A DNA stretch of 64,000 nucleotides from an uncultured Planctomycetaceae bacterium (GCA_943787265.1 CALSLT010000029.1:1-64000); one strand, 5' to 3'. Shown: positions 10,197-19,662, counted from the stretch's first letter. The notes: generated by a model from the letters alone, not told the origin. Made by a program: numbers and translations.

Positions 10197-11102
10197 ATGG
10201 CAAAGCGAAACAACGCCGTTCCGATTGACGACCCGACCGCGCTGGCGAAGTTCGGTCGACTGGAAGTCGTTGCGAAACTGCTCGTTGAAGGTTGCATCAT
10301 TGGGCAGCACAAGAGCCCCTTTAAGGGGGCCAGCGTCGAATTCGTCGAGCATCGCAAGTACTACCCCGGCGACGAAATCAGGCACATCGACTGGCGAGCG
10401 TACGGCAAGACAGGCCGCTACTACATCAAAGAATTCGAAGACGAGACCAACCTGCGCAGTTACCTGTTCGTCGACTGCTCGGGCAGCATGGCCTACGGCG
10501 AAAGCACACTCAGTAAGTTCGACTACGCCCGACAACTGACAGCCGCTCTGGGATACTTACTACTGGCACAGCAGGATGCAGTCGGCCTGGTCGCTTTTGA
10601 CACAAAGGTTCGCGAACGATTCGAGCCGGGAACCAACCCACAGAAGTTTCAGCAACTTACGGCCGCATTGGAGAAATGCAAACCAGGAGCGGAAACAAGC
10701 CTCGGAGAAGTCATCAGTCAGACTCTGCCGACGATCCCTCGCCGCAGTCTGATCTTCGTTATCAGCGACTGTTTCGACAAAGTCGAAGCCTTAACCGCCG
10801 CCCTCAAGAAAATGAGACACGCGCGGCACGAGGTCATCCTTCTACAGGTTGTTGCCCCCGAAGAAGAAACGTTTCCGTTTCGAAGCCCAACACAATTCCG
10901 CAGTCTGGAAAAATCGGGACACCGAATGCTCGTTGATCCGCATCGGCTACGAAAAATGTACGTCGAGCAGTACAAGGAATTCTGCGAAGCTCTGCAGAAA
11001 CAGTGCACGGGAATGGGCATCGACCGTCTGAAGATGACGACGGCCGACCCGTATCAAAAGGTGCTCGGAACGTTCCTGGATTCTCGATCGAAACTCCGTT
11101 AG
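10197..11102 (+). CDS. DUF58 domain protein with vWA-like MIDAS motif
   Basis: Soluble 301-residue DUF58 protein. Blocks typical of the family are GQHKSPFKGASVEFVEHRKYYPGDE near residue 40, IDWRAYGKTGRYYIKEFEDE near 63, and a vWA-type metal site motif DCSGS near residue 92. DUF58 proteins normally work with a MoxR AAA+ ATPase as a chaperone or metal-insertion system and are usually encoded next to it; here the window's MoxR gene is about 41 kb away. There are no membrane segments. Its stop is 12 bases from the end of the converging lipoprotein gene. Confidence 0.9.
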   Translation: MAKRNNAVPIDDPTALAKFGRLEVVAKLLVEGCIIGQHKSPFKGASVEFVEHRKYYPGDEIRHIDWRAYGKTGRYYIKEFEDETNLRSYLFVDCSGSMAYGESTLSKFDYARQLTAALGYLLLAQQDAVGLVAFDTKVRERFEPGTNPQKFQQLTAALEKCKPGAETSLGEVISQTLPTIPRRSLIFVISDCFDKVEALTAALKKMRHARHEVILLQVVAPEEETFPFRSPTQFRSLEKSGHRMLVDPHRLRKMYVEQYKEFCEALQKQCTGMGIDRLKMTTADPYQKVLGTFLDSRSKLR

Positions 11103-11114
11103 CCATGATGTTGG

Positions 11115-12878
11115 CTATTTGGCATTCTCGTTCTGCGCTGCCCAGCGACTGATCAGCCACTTTGAAACGTCATGGCGAGCATCTTCAGGATCAACCTTAC
11201 GCAGGAACGCTGCACCTCGACGGCTGTTTCCCGAAAGCGCCAGCGAAATCCCGGCCAGATAATTGGCCTCATTCCTGAATCGCCCGGAGTAAGTCTTCGT
11301 CGCCAGTTGCCGCAGATAACCTTCGAGGTCGACTGCTGCTGATTCATAAGCTCGCTTTTGAATCTGACAGGTCGCTCGCCAGATAAGGGCCTCTTCAGCA
11401 GCATCCAGATGACGCTTCTTCACGTCCTCAGGCAATTGCTGGACGGCTGCAGCCTTCAGTCCAGGAGCGATCGACTCATCTTTGGGTGACGGCGGGAAAT
11501 TTCGCCAGTTCTGCACTTTGAGATAAGCGGGAATCGCCTCTTCCGGCCGACCAAGTATCTGATCGATACGCCCGCCACGGTGAGTCCCCCATGACGAGCC
11601 AAAGGTGAACTCCAACTTTTGTTGACCTGCATTCTTCTCGTCATCGATCAGTCCAACGCGAACGGGCTGCGCAACTTTGAAAGTCTCATTCAGCGAATCT
11701 AATCTCGCTGACTGATCCTTATCTTTGCCGAGTGATTCACGAGCTTCTCTTTGCCGCTCTGGATACAGCCAGACCCCGACCTTGATATCAGGCTGCAGGT
11801 TAGACACATGCTTCGATACAAGATCGACGATGCCCTCGAAGGGACCGCTCGAAACCAACGGCTCAAAGATGATTGCTTTAACGTCAACCGGTTGCCCGTT
11901 TCGTAGCCCTTCCATACGACGAGACCAGACGCTGGAATCACCAGCAACCTGCGGCTGCAACTGCTTGAGTTGTTCGAGAGTGATCGCATAAGGCGACGAC
12001 TCTCCGGCCCCCATGTCTGCCAGTACGGACGGTTCCGCCATCGCTTGCCGCAACGTCGCCGGCCGTCGGACTAACGCTGAACCATCCGGTTCATCCGGAC
12101 TGGCGATCGGCAGGCCCAATCCAGCGTCGAATAAATAAATCGCATCGTTGAGCAGCGCCCCGACCAGGAGATTCTTAGTACCGCTACCAAGTGAATCGAC
12201 TGACGAATCAGAGTCTTCGGCATCTCCGACCATCTCATTGGCAGCAAATACAACGGCTGGAATCCTCCGTTGCCTTAGCAGCGTTGCAAACATCCATGCC
12301 CGATCCTTGGCCGTACCAAAACCGTAAAGCGCCGATTCAAATGGCCCCAATGGTAAAGCGTCAGCGGCAGGCACGACGCGAACGGTGTTGACTACAAAGT
12401 AGAAGAGGTCAACAACAGCATCCAATTCGGACTCAGAACTCTTAGTGATGGAGTCCGCGACTTCGCGAGCCCATAAACTGTCTCGGACATGATTCGCATC
12501 ACGCAGCACAAATTTCGTGCGCAGAGTTCTCTCAACAACATAGGCGGGCAAGAGATTCGCAAGCGACTCGGAAAGCGTTTTCTCATCGACTTCCGGATCG
12601 AGCATTTCGGCCAACAACTCATCGCCCCACGCGTTGAATTCCGACGTAGGCAGGTCGCGAGGGACATTGATCTCAAACTCGCCAGGTTTCAGCCCCTGAA
12701 ACGTAGTCTCCAGTGAAGGGACGACGGTCTCACCCGTCGGTACATCCGTGCCTGCATCCTCGGGTACGTCCTTGTTACAGCCCCATACTAATAGCAGCAC
12801 ACTGCACAGCACGATGGTTGAAACACCAGACCAGACCGAAGCAGTTCGACCGGAATTTGTTGAATTTGCTGACTTCAT
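11115..12878 (-). CDS. Large lipoprotein with transglutaminase-like segment
   Basis: Function not recognised. From ATG 12878 the protein starts MKSANSTNSG and has a lipoprotein signal ending LLLVWGC, so it is probably anchored in an envelope membrane. Around residues 150-215 the stretch YGFGTAKDRAWMFATLLRQRRIPAVVF resembles the core of transglutaminase-like domains, but the catalytic Cys position appears to be occupied by Thr or Ala, so it would be an inactive relative if the resemblance is real. The C-terminal half contains helical, TPR-like sequence (EEALIWRATCQIQKRAYESAAVDLEGYLRQL, ANYLAGISLALSGNSRRGAAFLRKV). About 587 residues. It converges on the DUF58 gene. Confidence 0.75.
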   Translation of the reverse strand: MKSANSTNSGRTASVWSGVSTIVLCSVLLLVWGCNKDVPEDAGTDVPTGETVVPSLETTFQGLKPGEFEINVPRDLPTSEFNAWGDELLAEMLDPEVDEKTLSESLANLLPAYVVERTLRTKFVLRDANHVRDSLWAREVADSITKSSESELDAVVDLFYFVVNTVRVVPAADALPLGPFESALYGFGTAKDRAWMFATLLRQRRIPAVVFAANEMVGDAEDSDSSVDSLGSGTKNLLVGALLNDAIYLFDAGLGLPIASPDEPDGSALVRRPATLRQAMAEPSVLADMGAGESSPYAITLEQLKQLQPQVAGDSSVWSRRMEGLRNGQPVDVKAIIFEPLVSSGPFEGIVDLVSKHVSNLQPDIKVGVWLYPERQREARESLGKDKDQSARLDSLNETFKVAQPVRVGLIDDEKNAGQQKLEFTFGSSWGTHRGGRIDQILGRPEEAIPAYLKVQNWRNFPPSPKDESIAPGLKAAAVQQLPEDVKKRHLDAAEEALIWRATCQIQKRAYESAAVDLEGYLRQLATKTYSGRFRNEANYLAGISLALSGNSRRGAAFLRKVDPEDARHDVSKWLISRWAAQNENAK

Positions 12879-12925
12879 CTTTCTGCAGTTTCCGATTTCG
12901 ACAATCAATGGAGTGACTCGTGATG

Positions 12926-13780
12926 TCAGTCTGAACTGGAAGTCTGGTCGAACTCAAGCACGACCTGCCGTAATTTCGTGAGTTGTTGAAACAGAGTTCC
13001 AATCTGATCGAGCGGCACCATATTCGGGCCGTCGCTCATCGCCTTGTCAGGATCCGGATGTGTCTCGACGAAGACTCCATGACAACCGGCCGCAACGGCT
13101 GACCGTGCAACAATCGGCACCATTTCGCGTTGACCACTGGTCGTCGCTCCACCGGGAAGCTGCACACTGTGAGTCGCATCAAAAATCACCGGCGCACCTG
13201 TAGCATGCATGACCGGAATTGAACGCATGTCGTTGACAAGCCGACCATATCCAAACGTCGTGCCACGCTCCGTCAACAAGATATTTGAATTTCCTGACTC
13301 TTCGCACTTCCTGACTATGTGGATCGTGTCTTCCGGAGCGATGAACTGCGGCTTCTTTACATTAACAACGCCGCCATTCTTTGAAGTTTCTTCAGAGACG
13401 GCCTGAATGAGATCAGTTTGTCGGGCGAGGAACGCCGGAATTTGCAGAATGCGACACACCTTAGCAGCGGCGGCGGCCTGCGACGGTTCATGAATGTCGG
13501 TTGTTACATGAAGCCCGGTCTGCTCTTTGACCTTGGCGAGAATTTCCAGGCCGCGTTCCAGCCCCGGACCGCGAAAACTGTGGATGCTCGTCCGATTGGC
13601 TTTGTCAAAGCTCGACTTAAAAATCAGAGCGATGCCCAGGTCTTCAGCTTCCTCTGCCAGGCGTTTCGCGATGTCGAGAATGAACTCTTCACTCTCGATG
13701 ACACACGGGCCAGCGATGAACAACAACGGGTGGCCGGTTCCGCACTGGAAACCACCTACAGAAACTGGATCGACTGGCAT
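12926..13780 (-). CDS. kdsA: 3-deoxy-8-phosphooctulonate synthase (Kdo-8-P synthase)
   Basis: Condenses arabinose 5-phosphate and phosphoenolpyruvate to Kdo-8-phosphate, the first committed step towards the Kdo of lipopolysaccharide. Start chosen at ATG 13780 (MPVDPVSVGG) because of the purine-rich GGGAAGGGAAG before it. Family motifs: LFIAGPCVIESEE near residue 20, FKSSFDKANRTSIHSFRGPGLE, LTERGTTFGYGRLVNDMRSIP, and VIFDATHSVQLPGG. About 284 residues, normal length. It complements the waaA fragment elsewhere in the window, indicating a Kdo-containing outer membrane. Confidence 0.96.
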   Translation of the reverse strand: MPVDPVSVGGFQCGTGHPLLFIAGPCVIESEEFILDIAKRLAEEAEDLGIALIFKSSFDKANRTSIHSFRGPGLERGLEILAKVKEQTGLHVTTDIHEPSQAAAAAKVCRILQIPAFLARQTDLIQAVSEETSKNGGVVNVKKPQFIAPEDTIHIVRKCEESGNSNILLTERGTTFGYGRLVNDMRSIPVMHATGAPVIFDATHSVQLPGGATTSGQREMVPIVARSAVAAGCHGVFVETHPDPDKAMSDGPNMVPLDQIGTLFQQLTKLRQVVLEFDQTSSSD

Positions 13781-13901
13781 TGGGCTTCCCTTCCCGATCA
13801 AACACTTGACATCTCAAAACGAAGATGTTTCTCGCGCGAGCTGTATATCCGACTCTGAAATCACAATCGTAATTGCCAAGCGACAAGTATGAACCTACGA
13901 A

Positions 13902-16190
13902 TCAATTGCCGGCTGCTGATTCAGCGACCGGAACCATGACCGTTCGCAACACTCTTCGAGATTCGACATCCTGAACGAATGCGACGACAGAGAGGTTGGC
14001 CAGGTCCAGCGGCATTGATGTGAATTCAACGCCCTGATTTTCTTCGAATTCCGTCAGGTAAGCATGCAGACGATCGCGCAACTCTTCCACATTCACGTCG
14101 CCCTGAAACTTTAGCACACCATCCTTTGGACTTGTTCCACGATCGCCGCCGATCAGCTGCCGGACGACCATATCGTGATGACGAATTCCGTTGAACGCCC
14201 GATACTTGATGTCCGACTCAGCCAGAGCCAACATCAGTCGAACGTTGCTCGTCTCGGCAGTCAGACCGTCGACCGTAGCCGAAACCTGAATGGTGTTCTG
14301 TTGCCGTGAGACTTTCAGATCGATCGAAATCTTAGGTTCGGATTCTTCAGGCTCCTTGGGGGCTGTTTTCTCGTCCGTAGCAGCGGCCTTCTCATCATCT
14401 TTTGATTCGTCGTTGTCACTATCGGTGGAGACTTCTTTATCCTCGGATTCATCTTCTGAGGCTGCGGCGGTCTTCGGCTCAGCTTTGGTCGATCCGCGAA
14501 ACTCATCAATGGCATTTCGAAGGCCACGGTAAGTCTGCGGAGCGTTGGGCATGACCCCAGCCGCACCGCTCAACGTTGCGCCGTCGACAAACACGCTGGG
14601 AGTGCCGGCAGCTTTGTAATAGTTGTAAAAGCGAGCTTCGCAATCTTCATTGGTCAGCGGATCGTGACCGGGCACGTGTACGTGATAACGCAGCGTGACG
14701 ACCTGCGACTTCTGATATGTATTTTCAATTCCTTCCAGCCCGACGTCCGCGGCAACACACGGAGCGCATCGACTGCCAGTAAACAGCTCACAAAGAACAA
14801 CTGGTTTGTCAGCCTCGTCTGGACCGTCAGTCACCGGCGAATCAATGAAACTCAACAACCGTTTTTGATACACGCCATCAAGATACTCATCGAGCCCCTC
14901 AGTACTTCCGTTCTTTTCCTTCCACAAGGTCGCGACCCGTTCAGTCGGCAGAATTCTCTGAACCGCATCGTTAGACCAGGACTGCTGCAACATTCGCTCC
15001 TGCATCGGCAGAACTGCGAGTTCTGCGTACCGACTGATAGCTTCGTCCAGACTGCCATGCAGTCGCGCATCGTCAGCCAGCAACACGGACAGCATCGGTT
15101 CGAACGGTGTTTTTACCAGAAATTCTTCGGCGAGTTCTCGGCCTTTCGCTCGGTCTGCATCCTCTTTCGAGCCGAGCAACTCTGTCGTTTGGCGATACTT
15201 GATTCGAGCTCGAAGACCAACAACCTGGCCCACGTTGTGTTTAAAATCCTCACTGGCTTTCAGTTTCTCTTCGATCTCATCCGCCTTCTTCAAGCACCAG
15301 TCAACGTCATAACTGGTCATCGCCACCGCGCTGAATGCCTCAAATTCCGAATTAGTAACGACCCGATCGCCCCAGATCGCCAATGATTCGAGAAACTCAT
15401 TAATCACACCTTCGAGTTCATCCGCTGGCGCCTTGTTCCCAGCCGTCATATTGACCAGCCGAAGGTACGCCATCCGGCCAAGCGGACTCACAGGAAGCAT
15501 CTCGACGAATGCGCGAGTGTCTTCGTCCGGCACAGGCGACGTAGCAAGCTGGGCGAAGATCTGTGTTTCGGGCAAAGGCATCATCATCGGAATGCGAGCG
15601 AACGTTTTCTCCTCGGTCGGAAGGAGCCGAGACATTGCGAAGCTGCGGTCGGCAAACAATGTCGACCCAACAACGAGACCGTGAGTCAGTTGCCCGGAAA
15701 AATCGAACACTTTCCCTTGTGAATTTTCCGCTTGAAACTTGATCGCCCCGTCCACGATCTCCAGGCCTTGTATCTCGACCTGCTCAAGCCCCTGCCGACC
15801 TGCAACAACCGATGCCTTCGGAGAATCACTTTCAGAGCTCGACACATTCAGCAATAGCATGGTACGTTCACCAGCCTGCATTTCCTGCCCTTCCTGCTGG
15901 GGTGGAATAAGCTGAGGAAACGCCAGCAACCAGTTGCCGTCGAGCGTTTTCCGACCGGGCATCTCCTTTGGATGCGAGTGCCCTTTGTGCGCGTCTTCCG
16001 AATCGTTGTCGGTCGAACTGGCAGATGCATCGCCTGCCGAGCCGTCGCTTCCGGTTGAGGAATCGTTGAGTGGAGCCAAGGCACCGGAATCAGTTCCACT
16101 GTCTAACGGCTCAACCTTCGTTTTTTCTCCGCAACCGATCAACGTGAGCATTAAGCAGAAAGAGACTAGCCCGAGAAACTGTCGACGCAT
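13902..16190 (-). CDS. Large lipoprotein with thioredoxin-like domain
   Basis: Start at ATG 16190 (MRRQFLGLVSFCLMLTLIGC) gives a lipoprotein signal with lipobox LIGC and an AAGGGTG about six bases before the ATG; the upstream open frame is not part of the gene. After a Ser/Asp-rich linker with a short His-containing stretch (HKGHSH) comes a long region of helices, then a thioredoxin-like fold with a CAPC redox motif at about residues 475-478 (LFTGSRCAPC) and the cis-Pro region AGTPSVFVDG. This is followed by a strongly acidic Glu/Asp/Lys tract (about residues 540-600) and a C-terminal beta-rich domain. About 762 residues. Likely a cell-surface or periplasmic redox protein; the partner is unknown. 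Confidence 0.8.
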   Translation of the reverse strand: MRRQFLGLVSFCLMLTLIGCGEKTKVEPLDSGTDSGALAPLNDSSTGSDGSAGDASASSTDNDSEDAHKGHSHPKEMPGRKTLDGNWLLAFPQLIPPQQEGQEMQAGERTMLLLNVSSSESDSPKASVVAGRQGLEQVEIQGLEIVDGAIKFQAENSQGKVFDFSGQLTHGLVVGSTLFADRSFAMSRLLPTEEKTFARIPMMMPLPETQIFAQLATSPVPDEDTRAFVEMLPVSPLGRMAYLRLVNMTAGNKAPADELEGVINEFLESLAIWGDRVVTNSEFEAFSAVAMTSYDVDWCLKKADEIEEKLKASEDFKHNVGQVVGLRARIKYRQTTELLGSKEDADRAKGRELAEEFLVKTPFEPMLSVLLADDARLHGSLDEAISRYAELAVLPMQERMLQQSWSNDAVQRILPTERVATLWKEKNGSTEGLDEYLDGVYQKRLLSFIDSPVTDGPDEADKPVVLCELFTGSRCAPCVAADVGLEGIENTYQKSQVVTLRYHVHVPGHDPLTNEDCEARFYNYYKAAGTPSVFVDGATLSGAAGVMPNAPQTYRGLRNAIDEFRGSTKAEPKTAAASEDESEDKEVSTDSDNDESKDDEKAAATDEKTAPKEPEESEPKISIDLKVSRQQNTIQVSATVDGLTAETSNVRLMLALAESDIKYRAFNGIRHHDMVVRQLIGGDRGTSPKDGVLKFQGDVNVEELRDRLHAYLTEFEENQGVEFTSMPLDLANLSVVAFVQDVESRRVLRTVMVPVAESAAGN

Positions 16191-16541
16191 GGAAAACACC
16201 CTTGAAGAAAGCAGTGACCGGAAGAATCCGGACTGGGAAATCACTATTCGGGACGCTCGGCCAATGAAAACGTGACAGAGCGGCAAGCAATACTCTAACT
16301 AATACAGCGAAACAATTTGTGCCAGACGGAATGGCGATTCGTAATCACGACGTCTGCAGAATCCGTAGAACGACGCCACCCCTACGTCCGAAAATCGAAA
16401 GTCGCGGGATTCTATCGGCTATTTCTCGCCGGAACGAGTTCACAACGGCCAGGATCGTGCGAAGAAACAACACGCATCTGAGGCAAACTGGATAACCCAG
16501 CGAATTTCACAAGCGGTCGCCAGCGTTGAGCAACCGGGTGT
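16191..16541. other. Intergenic region without recognised features
   Basis: About 350 bases between two minus-strand genes. It must hold the promoter of the thioredoxin-like lipoprotein gene and the 3' end of the TadB-like gene. I see no coding frame, hairpin or repeat. Confidence 0.4.
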
Positions 16542-17384
16542 TCAGATTTCAGGATTGAGGATCTGACGAGCCCACAACCACGCAGTTACGTTCAGAACGA
16601 CGGCAAAGCTGAGCATTACCTGACCAGCAAAAGTCGTAAATAACCGCTCGGTGTTGACCGGATCGATCACAAAATAGTACACGGCCAGCACGAAAACCGG
16701 TGCCAAAGCCATGTACAGTGCCGACGTTCTGGCTTGCGCTGTTTCGGCCGTAATCTTCCGCTCGAGCCGCTGCAGTTCTCTCACGGAATGGGCAATCCGG
16801 TCGACCGTTTCGTTGAGCCGACCGCCGCTGTCGCGACTGGCCTCCATCGCGGCGGCAAAAAGAGCAAAGTTCTCACTCCGCAATTTTTTTCGAGCTTCGG
16901 CCAGACATCGCTCCATCGGCTTTCCGAGCTGATATTCGCCGATGATCTGCTGAAACTCCTGGCAAATTGGCCGAGGAGTCTGCTGAGCGAGAATATCCAA
17001 GGCCTGAGCCAACGACAGTCCCGCCTTGATCGCGCTCGATAGAGAAACCATTGCATCCGCAAGTTGGTCTTCGATCATCTGCCGGCGCTGCTCAGCTTTT
17101 CGCCGGACGATGTACCAGGGCAGGCAGATCAAAAGTGCCGAAATAGTCAGCGCCAGAGGCAACGACGAAAACACCACACTCAACGTGAACAATGTCGCAA
17201 CGACGAAGACTGTCCACGCATGCAGCCACCAGCGAAGGTTCTTTGCCGAAACCCGTAAGTGACGCAACTTGTCTCGAATGTCCGCTTCGACGAAGTCGAC
17301 ACCGCGGCCGTAATGTTCTTCCGCGCCGAACGGAAGAATTCCGCACGCCAGACCAATCAGCAAGCTTCCAATGGCAACTTCCAC
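16542..17384 (-). CDS. TadB-like type II/IV secretion inner-membrane protein (T2SSF domain)
   Basis: Integral membrane platform protein of the GspF/TadB type. GTG at 17384 is chosen as start because GGAGG sits nine bases upstream; the longer open frame overlaps the preceding gene and is not homologous. About 280 residues, with a membrane pair near residues 65-105, then the cytoplasmic T2SSF domain (DAMVSLSSAIKAGLSLAQAL, MERCLAEARKKLRSENFALF, MEASRDSGGRLNE), and two C-terminal membrane segments. A Tad pilus or secretion locus normally also contains the ATPase and other components, none of which are present here. It begins four bases after the DUF1570 gene stop, so the two are probably co-transcribed. 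Confidence 0.82.
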   Translation of the reverse strand: MEVAIGSLLIGLACGILPFGAEEHYGRGVDFVEADIRDKLRHLRVSAKNLRWWLHAWTVFVVATLFTLSVVFSSLPLALTISALLICLPWYIVRRKAEQRRQMIEDQLADAMVSLSSAIKAGLSLAQALDILAQQTPRPICQEFQQIIGEYQLGKPMERCLAEARKKLRSENFALFAAAMEASRDSGGRLNETVDRIAHSVRELQRLERKITAETAQARTSALYMALAPVFVLAVYYFVIDPVNTERLFTTFAGQVMLSFAVVLNVTAWLWARQILNPEI

Positions 17385-17388
17385 CCGG

Positions 17389-18873
17389 CTACCTCCGAAG
17401 TCCGACCGCCGGCAACTGCCCGCGGCGCCAGCTTGCAGCCGTCTCACTGTCCGACGGAGTCGACTGAACCACCACGTTGAAACCTCGACCGCGCACAAGT
17501 TTTGGCTGAAGAAGCTGAAACTCGTTGATTTTCATTTTCGGCAGGAACCACTGAGCAACACTGCCTGAGTCGGAGACGACAGAAACGACAAATGCCATCT
17601 CGCGAATCGGCGACAGATTTCTTATCTGAGCCTGCACCTTCATGTTGAAACCGTCCGACTCGGCGTACGCATCTACTCCTGCGAGATTCGTAATACGGCT
17701 GATCGTGCCTGGACGTTCTTCACTGCCCTTCGGCGGCCTGAACCGTTTCATCGCGGCTTGAAATGCCGGGCCAAACTTTTCCTGAATTGCGTTCGGCGTG
17801 TCGCCGAAAATCTCCTCAAACTTCGCCGACCTCACTCGAGTCGATTCTTCAGCCAGCGGTTCGAGCGTCGAAAGATACCGCAGGTACTCCGGATACTGTT
17901 TGCGAAATTTGCTGACCAGCAGCCAATGCATGCTCCATGCGTGGATGTAGGCCGAGCCCGCAAAAATGTCGCCGCGAAACACCTGATCTGTGGTCACGAC
18001 ATCGTCCCACGACATCTGCCGCGGCAGACCACCCGATCGCATGATGATCTTCACATAGGCGGCATTCAGCTTGAACGGATCGCTTTGAACACGATCGCCA
18101 TTTCCTTCAAACCCGGTCGCGATCCCTTCGCTGAACCAGACTGGCAACGGAGCGAGCCGCGACAGAACTCGCGTGTTGAAACATTGCTGATGGATCGCTT
18201 CGTGAAGCGGCGTAGCGAAGGAGTAACACTCACTCATTCTGACGTACAGATAATTTGTGCGAGGCGAGTAGAAGCCTGCAATATTCTCTGCCGATAGACC
18301 TCGACCACCGGTGTGCTTTGTCGTGTACTCGTTGAAATCGTCGTCCGTTTCGAAGATCAACACGACGAGCGGGAACTTGGGATCCTCGCGCTCGATTTTC
18401 ATCGATTTACAAAACCGCTGAAACATATTTTCAATGCCGCTCATGTAGCGGGCGGCCTTCAGCAGGTTCGCTCCGACTCGACGCTCGGACGTTTTGGGTA
18501 ACGGAGCTGTCAGCACAACTCCGACGACATACTGCTTCTCGACACGTCCACGAAACAAATCCTTACCGAATTCACCTTCGAGTCGAGTCAGCATGTCCTG
18601 AGGCGTCATCGGGGGCGGATCGTCGCCCGGAGTTCGCTTCTTGACTGCTGCTTGAGGAATGATCGATAGCGAGCCGTCACCCAATTCGAGGGCAATCACC
18701 CCCTGCCCTTCTCCGTAAAACCGAGCCCCGACTTTATGATCCTCGCCGTCCTCGTCGACATACTCAAATGTGTCTGCAAGAGCAGGCTTTACAACCAACC
18801 CCAGCACACCCGAAAGAATGACTGCTAAGACGATACTCGGGTGCAAACTCTGAACGATTCGTGATATCAGCAT
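17389..18873 (-). CDS. DUF1570-type exported protein with HEXXH metallopeptidase motif
   Basis: Start at ATG 18873 (MLISRIVQSL) gives a signal peptide ending near VKPALA. The mature protein begins with an SH3-like or SLA1-like stretch (FEYVDEDGEDHKVGARFYG) and then a DUF1570-like domain containing HEAIHQ (about residue 225) followed by PVWFSEGIATGFEG. The HEXXH plus a downstream E in WFSEG is the gluzincin zinc-ligand pattern. This suggests a periplasmic or surface metallopeptidase, although the DUF1570 family is not characterised. About 494 residues. It is coupled to the downstream TadB-like gene. Confidence 0.8.
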   Translation of the reverse strand: MLISRIVQSLHPSIVLAVILSGVLGLVVKPALADTFEYVDEDGEDHKVGARFYGEGQGVIALELGDGSLSIIPQAAVKKRTPGDDPPPMTPQDMLTRLEGEFGKDLFRGRVEKQYVVGVVLTAPLPKTSERRVGANLLKAARYMSGIENMFQRFCKSMKIEREDPKFPLVVLIFETDDDFNEYTTKHTGGRGLSAENIAGFYSPRTNYLYVRMSECYSFATPLHEAIHQQCFNTRVLSRLAPLPVWFSEGIATGFEGNGDRVQSDPFKLNAAYVKIIMRSGGLPRQMSWDDVVTTDQVFRGDIFAGSAYIHAWSMHWLLVSKFRKQYPEYLRYLSTLEPLAEESTRVRSAKFEEIFGDTPNAIQEKFGPAFQAAMKRFRPPKGSEERPGTISRITNLAGVDAYAESDGFNMKVQAQIRNLSPIREMAFVVSVVSDSGSVAQWFLPKMKINEFQLLQPKLVRGRGFNVVVQSTPSDSETAASWRRGQLPAVGLRR

Positions 18874-19153
18874 GAACGGCCCCGGTTTTTCAAGTTGTGA
18901 CAACGGCGAAAGACCGCATGAAAGTGCCGCAGAGATGATGAATGAGTTCGTCATGCTAACACCGGGGCGATACGATCTCACCTGACGACACTGTCCCATC
19001 CAAAACTCAGCCCCTCTTCACTTTTTCAACGACCTGCAGATTTGCAATGAGTGACACACATTCGCCGTTGCGGAAGCGGAACACAGCCTGTCACACTGAT
19101 ACGCATAGCAGCCGCAGCAATCAACGAACGTTCTGAGCCAGGCAGCACATACC

Positions 19154-19357
19154 ATGTTCCCACTGTTCCCCATGCTCGAAGAACTGCTCAGCGTGGTGGT
19201 CGTCGTCGCCGTCATCAGTGGAGCAATTCTGTTCGCAGTCGGATTCGGATTCGGAACGGTCAACATTCAGAACGCAAAACTAAAATGCTTCCATTGCGGA
19301 CGGGAAACTCGAGTCGGTCGAAAGAACTGCGAATCATGCGGCGAAGAGCTGCAATGA
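19154..19357 (+). CDS. Small membrane-anchored zinc-ribbon protein (first of two)
   Basis: A 67-residue protein with one hydrophobic segment (VVVVVAVISGAILFAVGFGFG, about residues 14-34) followed by a zinc-ribbon CxxC...CxxC pair (CFHCGRE and CESCGEE). The sequence supports a membrane-anchored, cytoplasmic or periplasmic treble-clef or zinc-ribbon domain. No function is known. It lies 52 bases before a second gene of the same architecture. No obvious strong ribosome binding site precedes ATG 19154. Confidence 0.75.
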   Translation: MFPLFPMLEELLSVVVVVAVISGAILFAVGFGFGTVNIQNAKLKCFHCGRETRVGRKNCESCGEELQ

Positions 19358-19409
19358 AATGCCCCACCACGATTAAGAAACCCTTGGAAGCAAAGTCAGG
19401 AATCGCCAA

Positions 19410-19622
19410 ATGGGAGTCAATGTCGTGGGCGTCGTCATCCTTCTCGGCACCGTGTTGGTCGCCGGAATCGTCGTCGTCTCAATCATTACCCGTCTGTTTC
19501 GGCGAGGCGGAGGAAGTTCGACAACCCCAGTCGCCCGCGGCGTCACACTGACTTGCCCACACTGCGGCGAGAATACTGAAGCAGCGCAGCCTCAGTGCCA
19601 GCACTGCTCGAAGGATCTGTGA
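19410..19622 (+). CDS. Small membrane-anchored zinc-ribbon protein (second of two)
   Basis: A 70-residue protein with an N-terminal membrane segment (VVGVVILLGTVLVAGIVVVSII), a Gly/Ser linker and a C-terminal zinc ribbon (CPHCGEN...CQHCSKDL). ATG 19410 has AGGA nine bases upstream. Same plan as the preceding gene but with little sequence identity outside the Cys knuckles. Probably co-transcribed with it. Function unknown. Confidence 0.78.
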   Translation: MGVNVVGVVILLGTVLVAGIVVVSIITRLFRRGGGSSTTPVARGVTLTCPHCGENTEAAQPQCQHCSKDL

Positions 19623-19662
19623 TTTCGACATGGCCCAACTAAAAGCGAGTTGAATCGGAACC

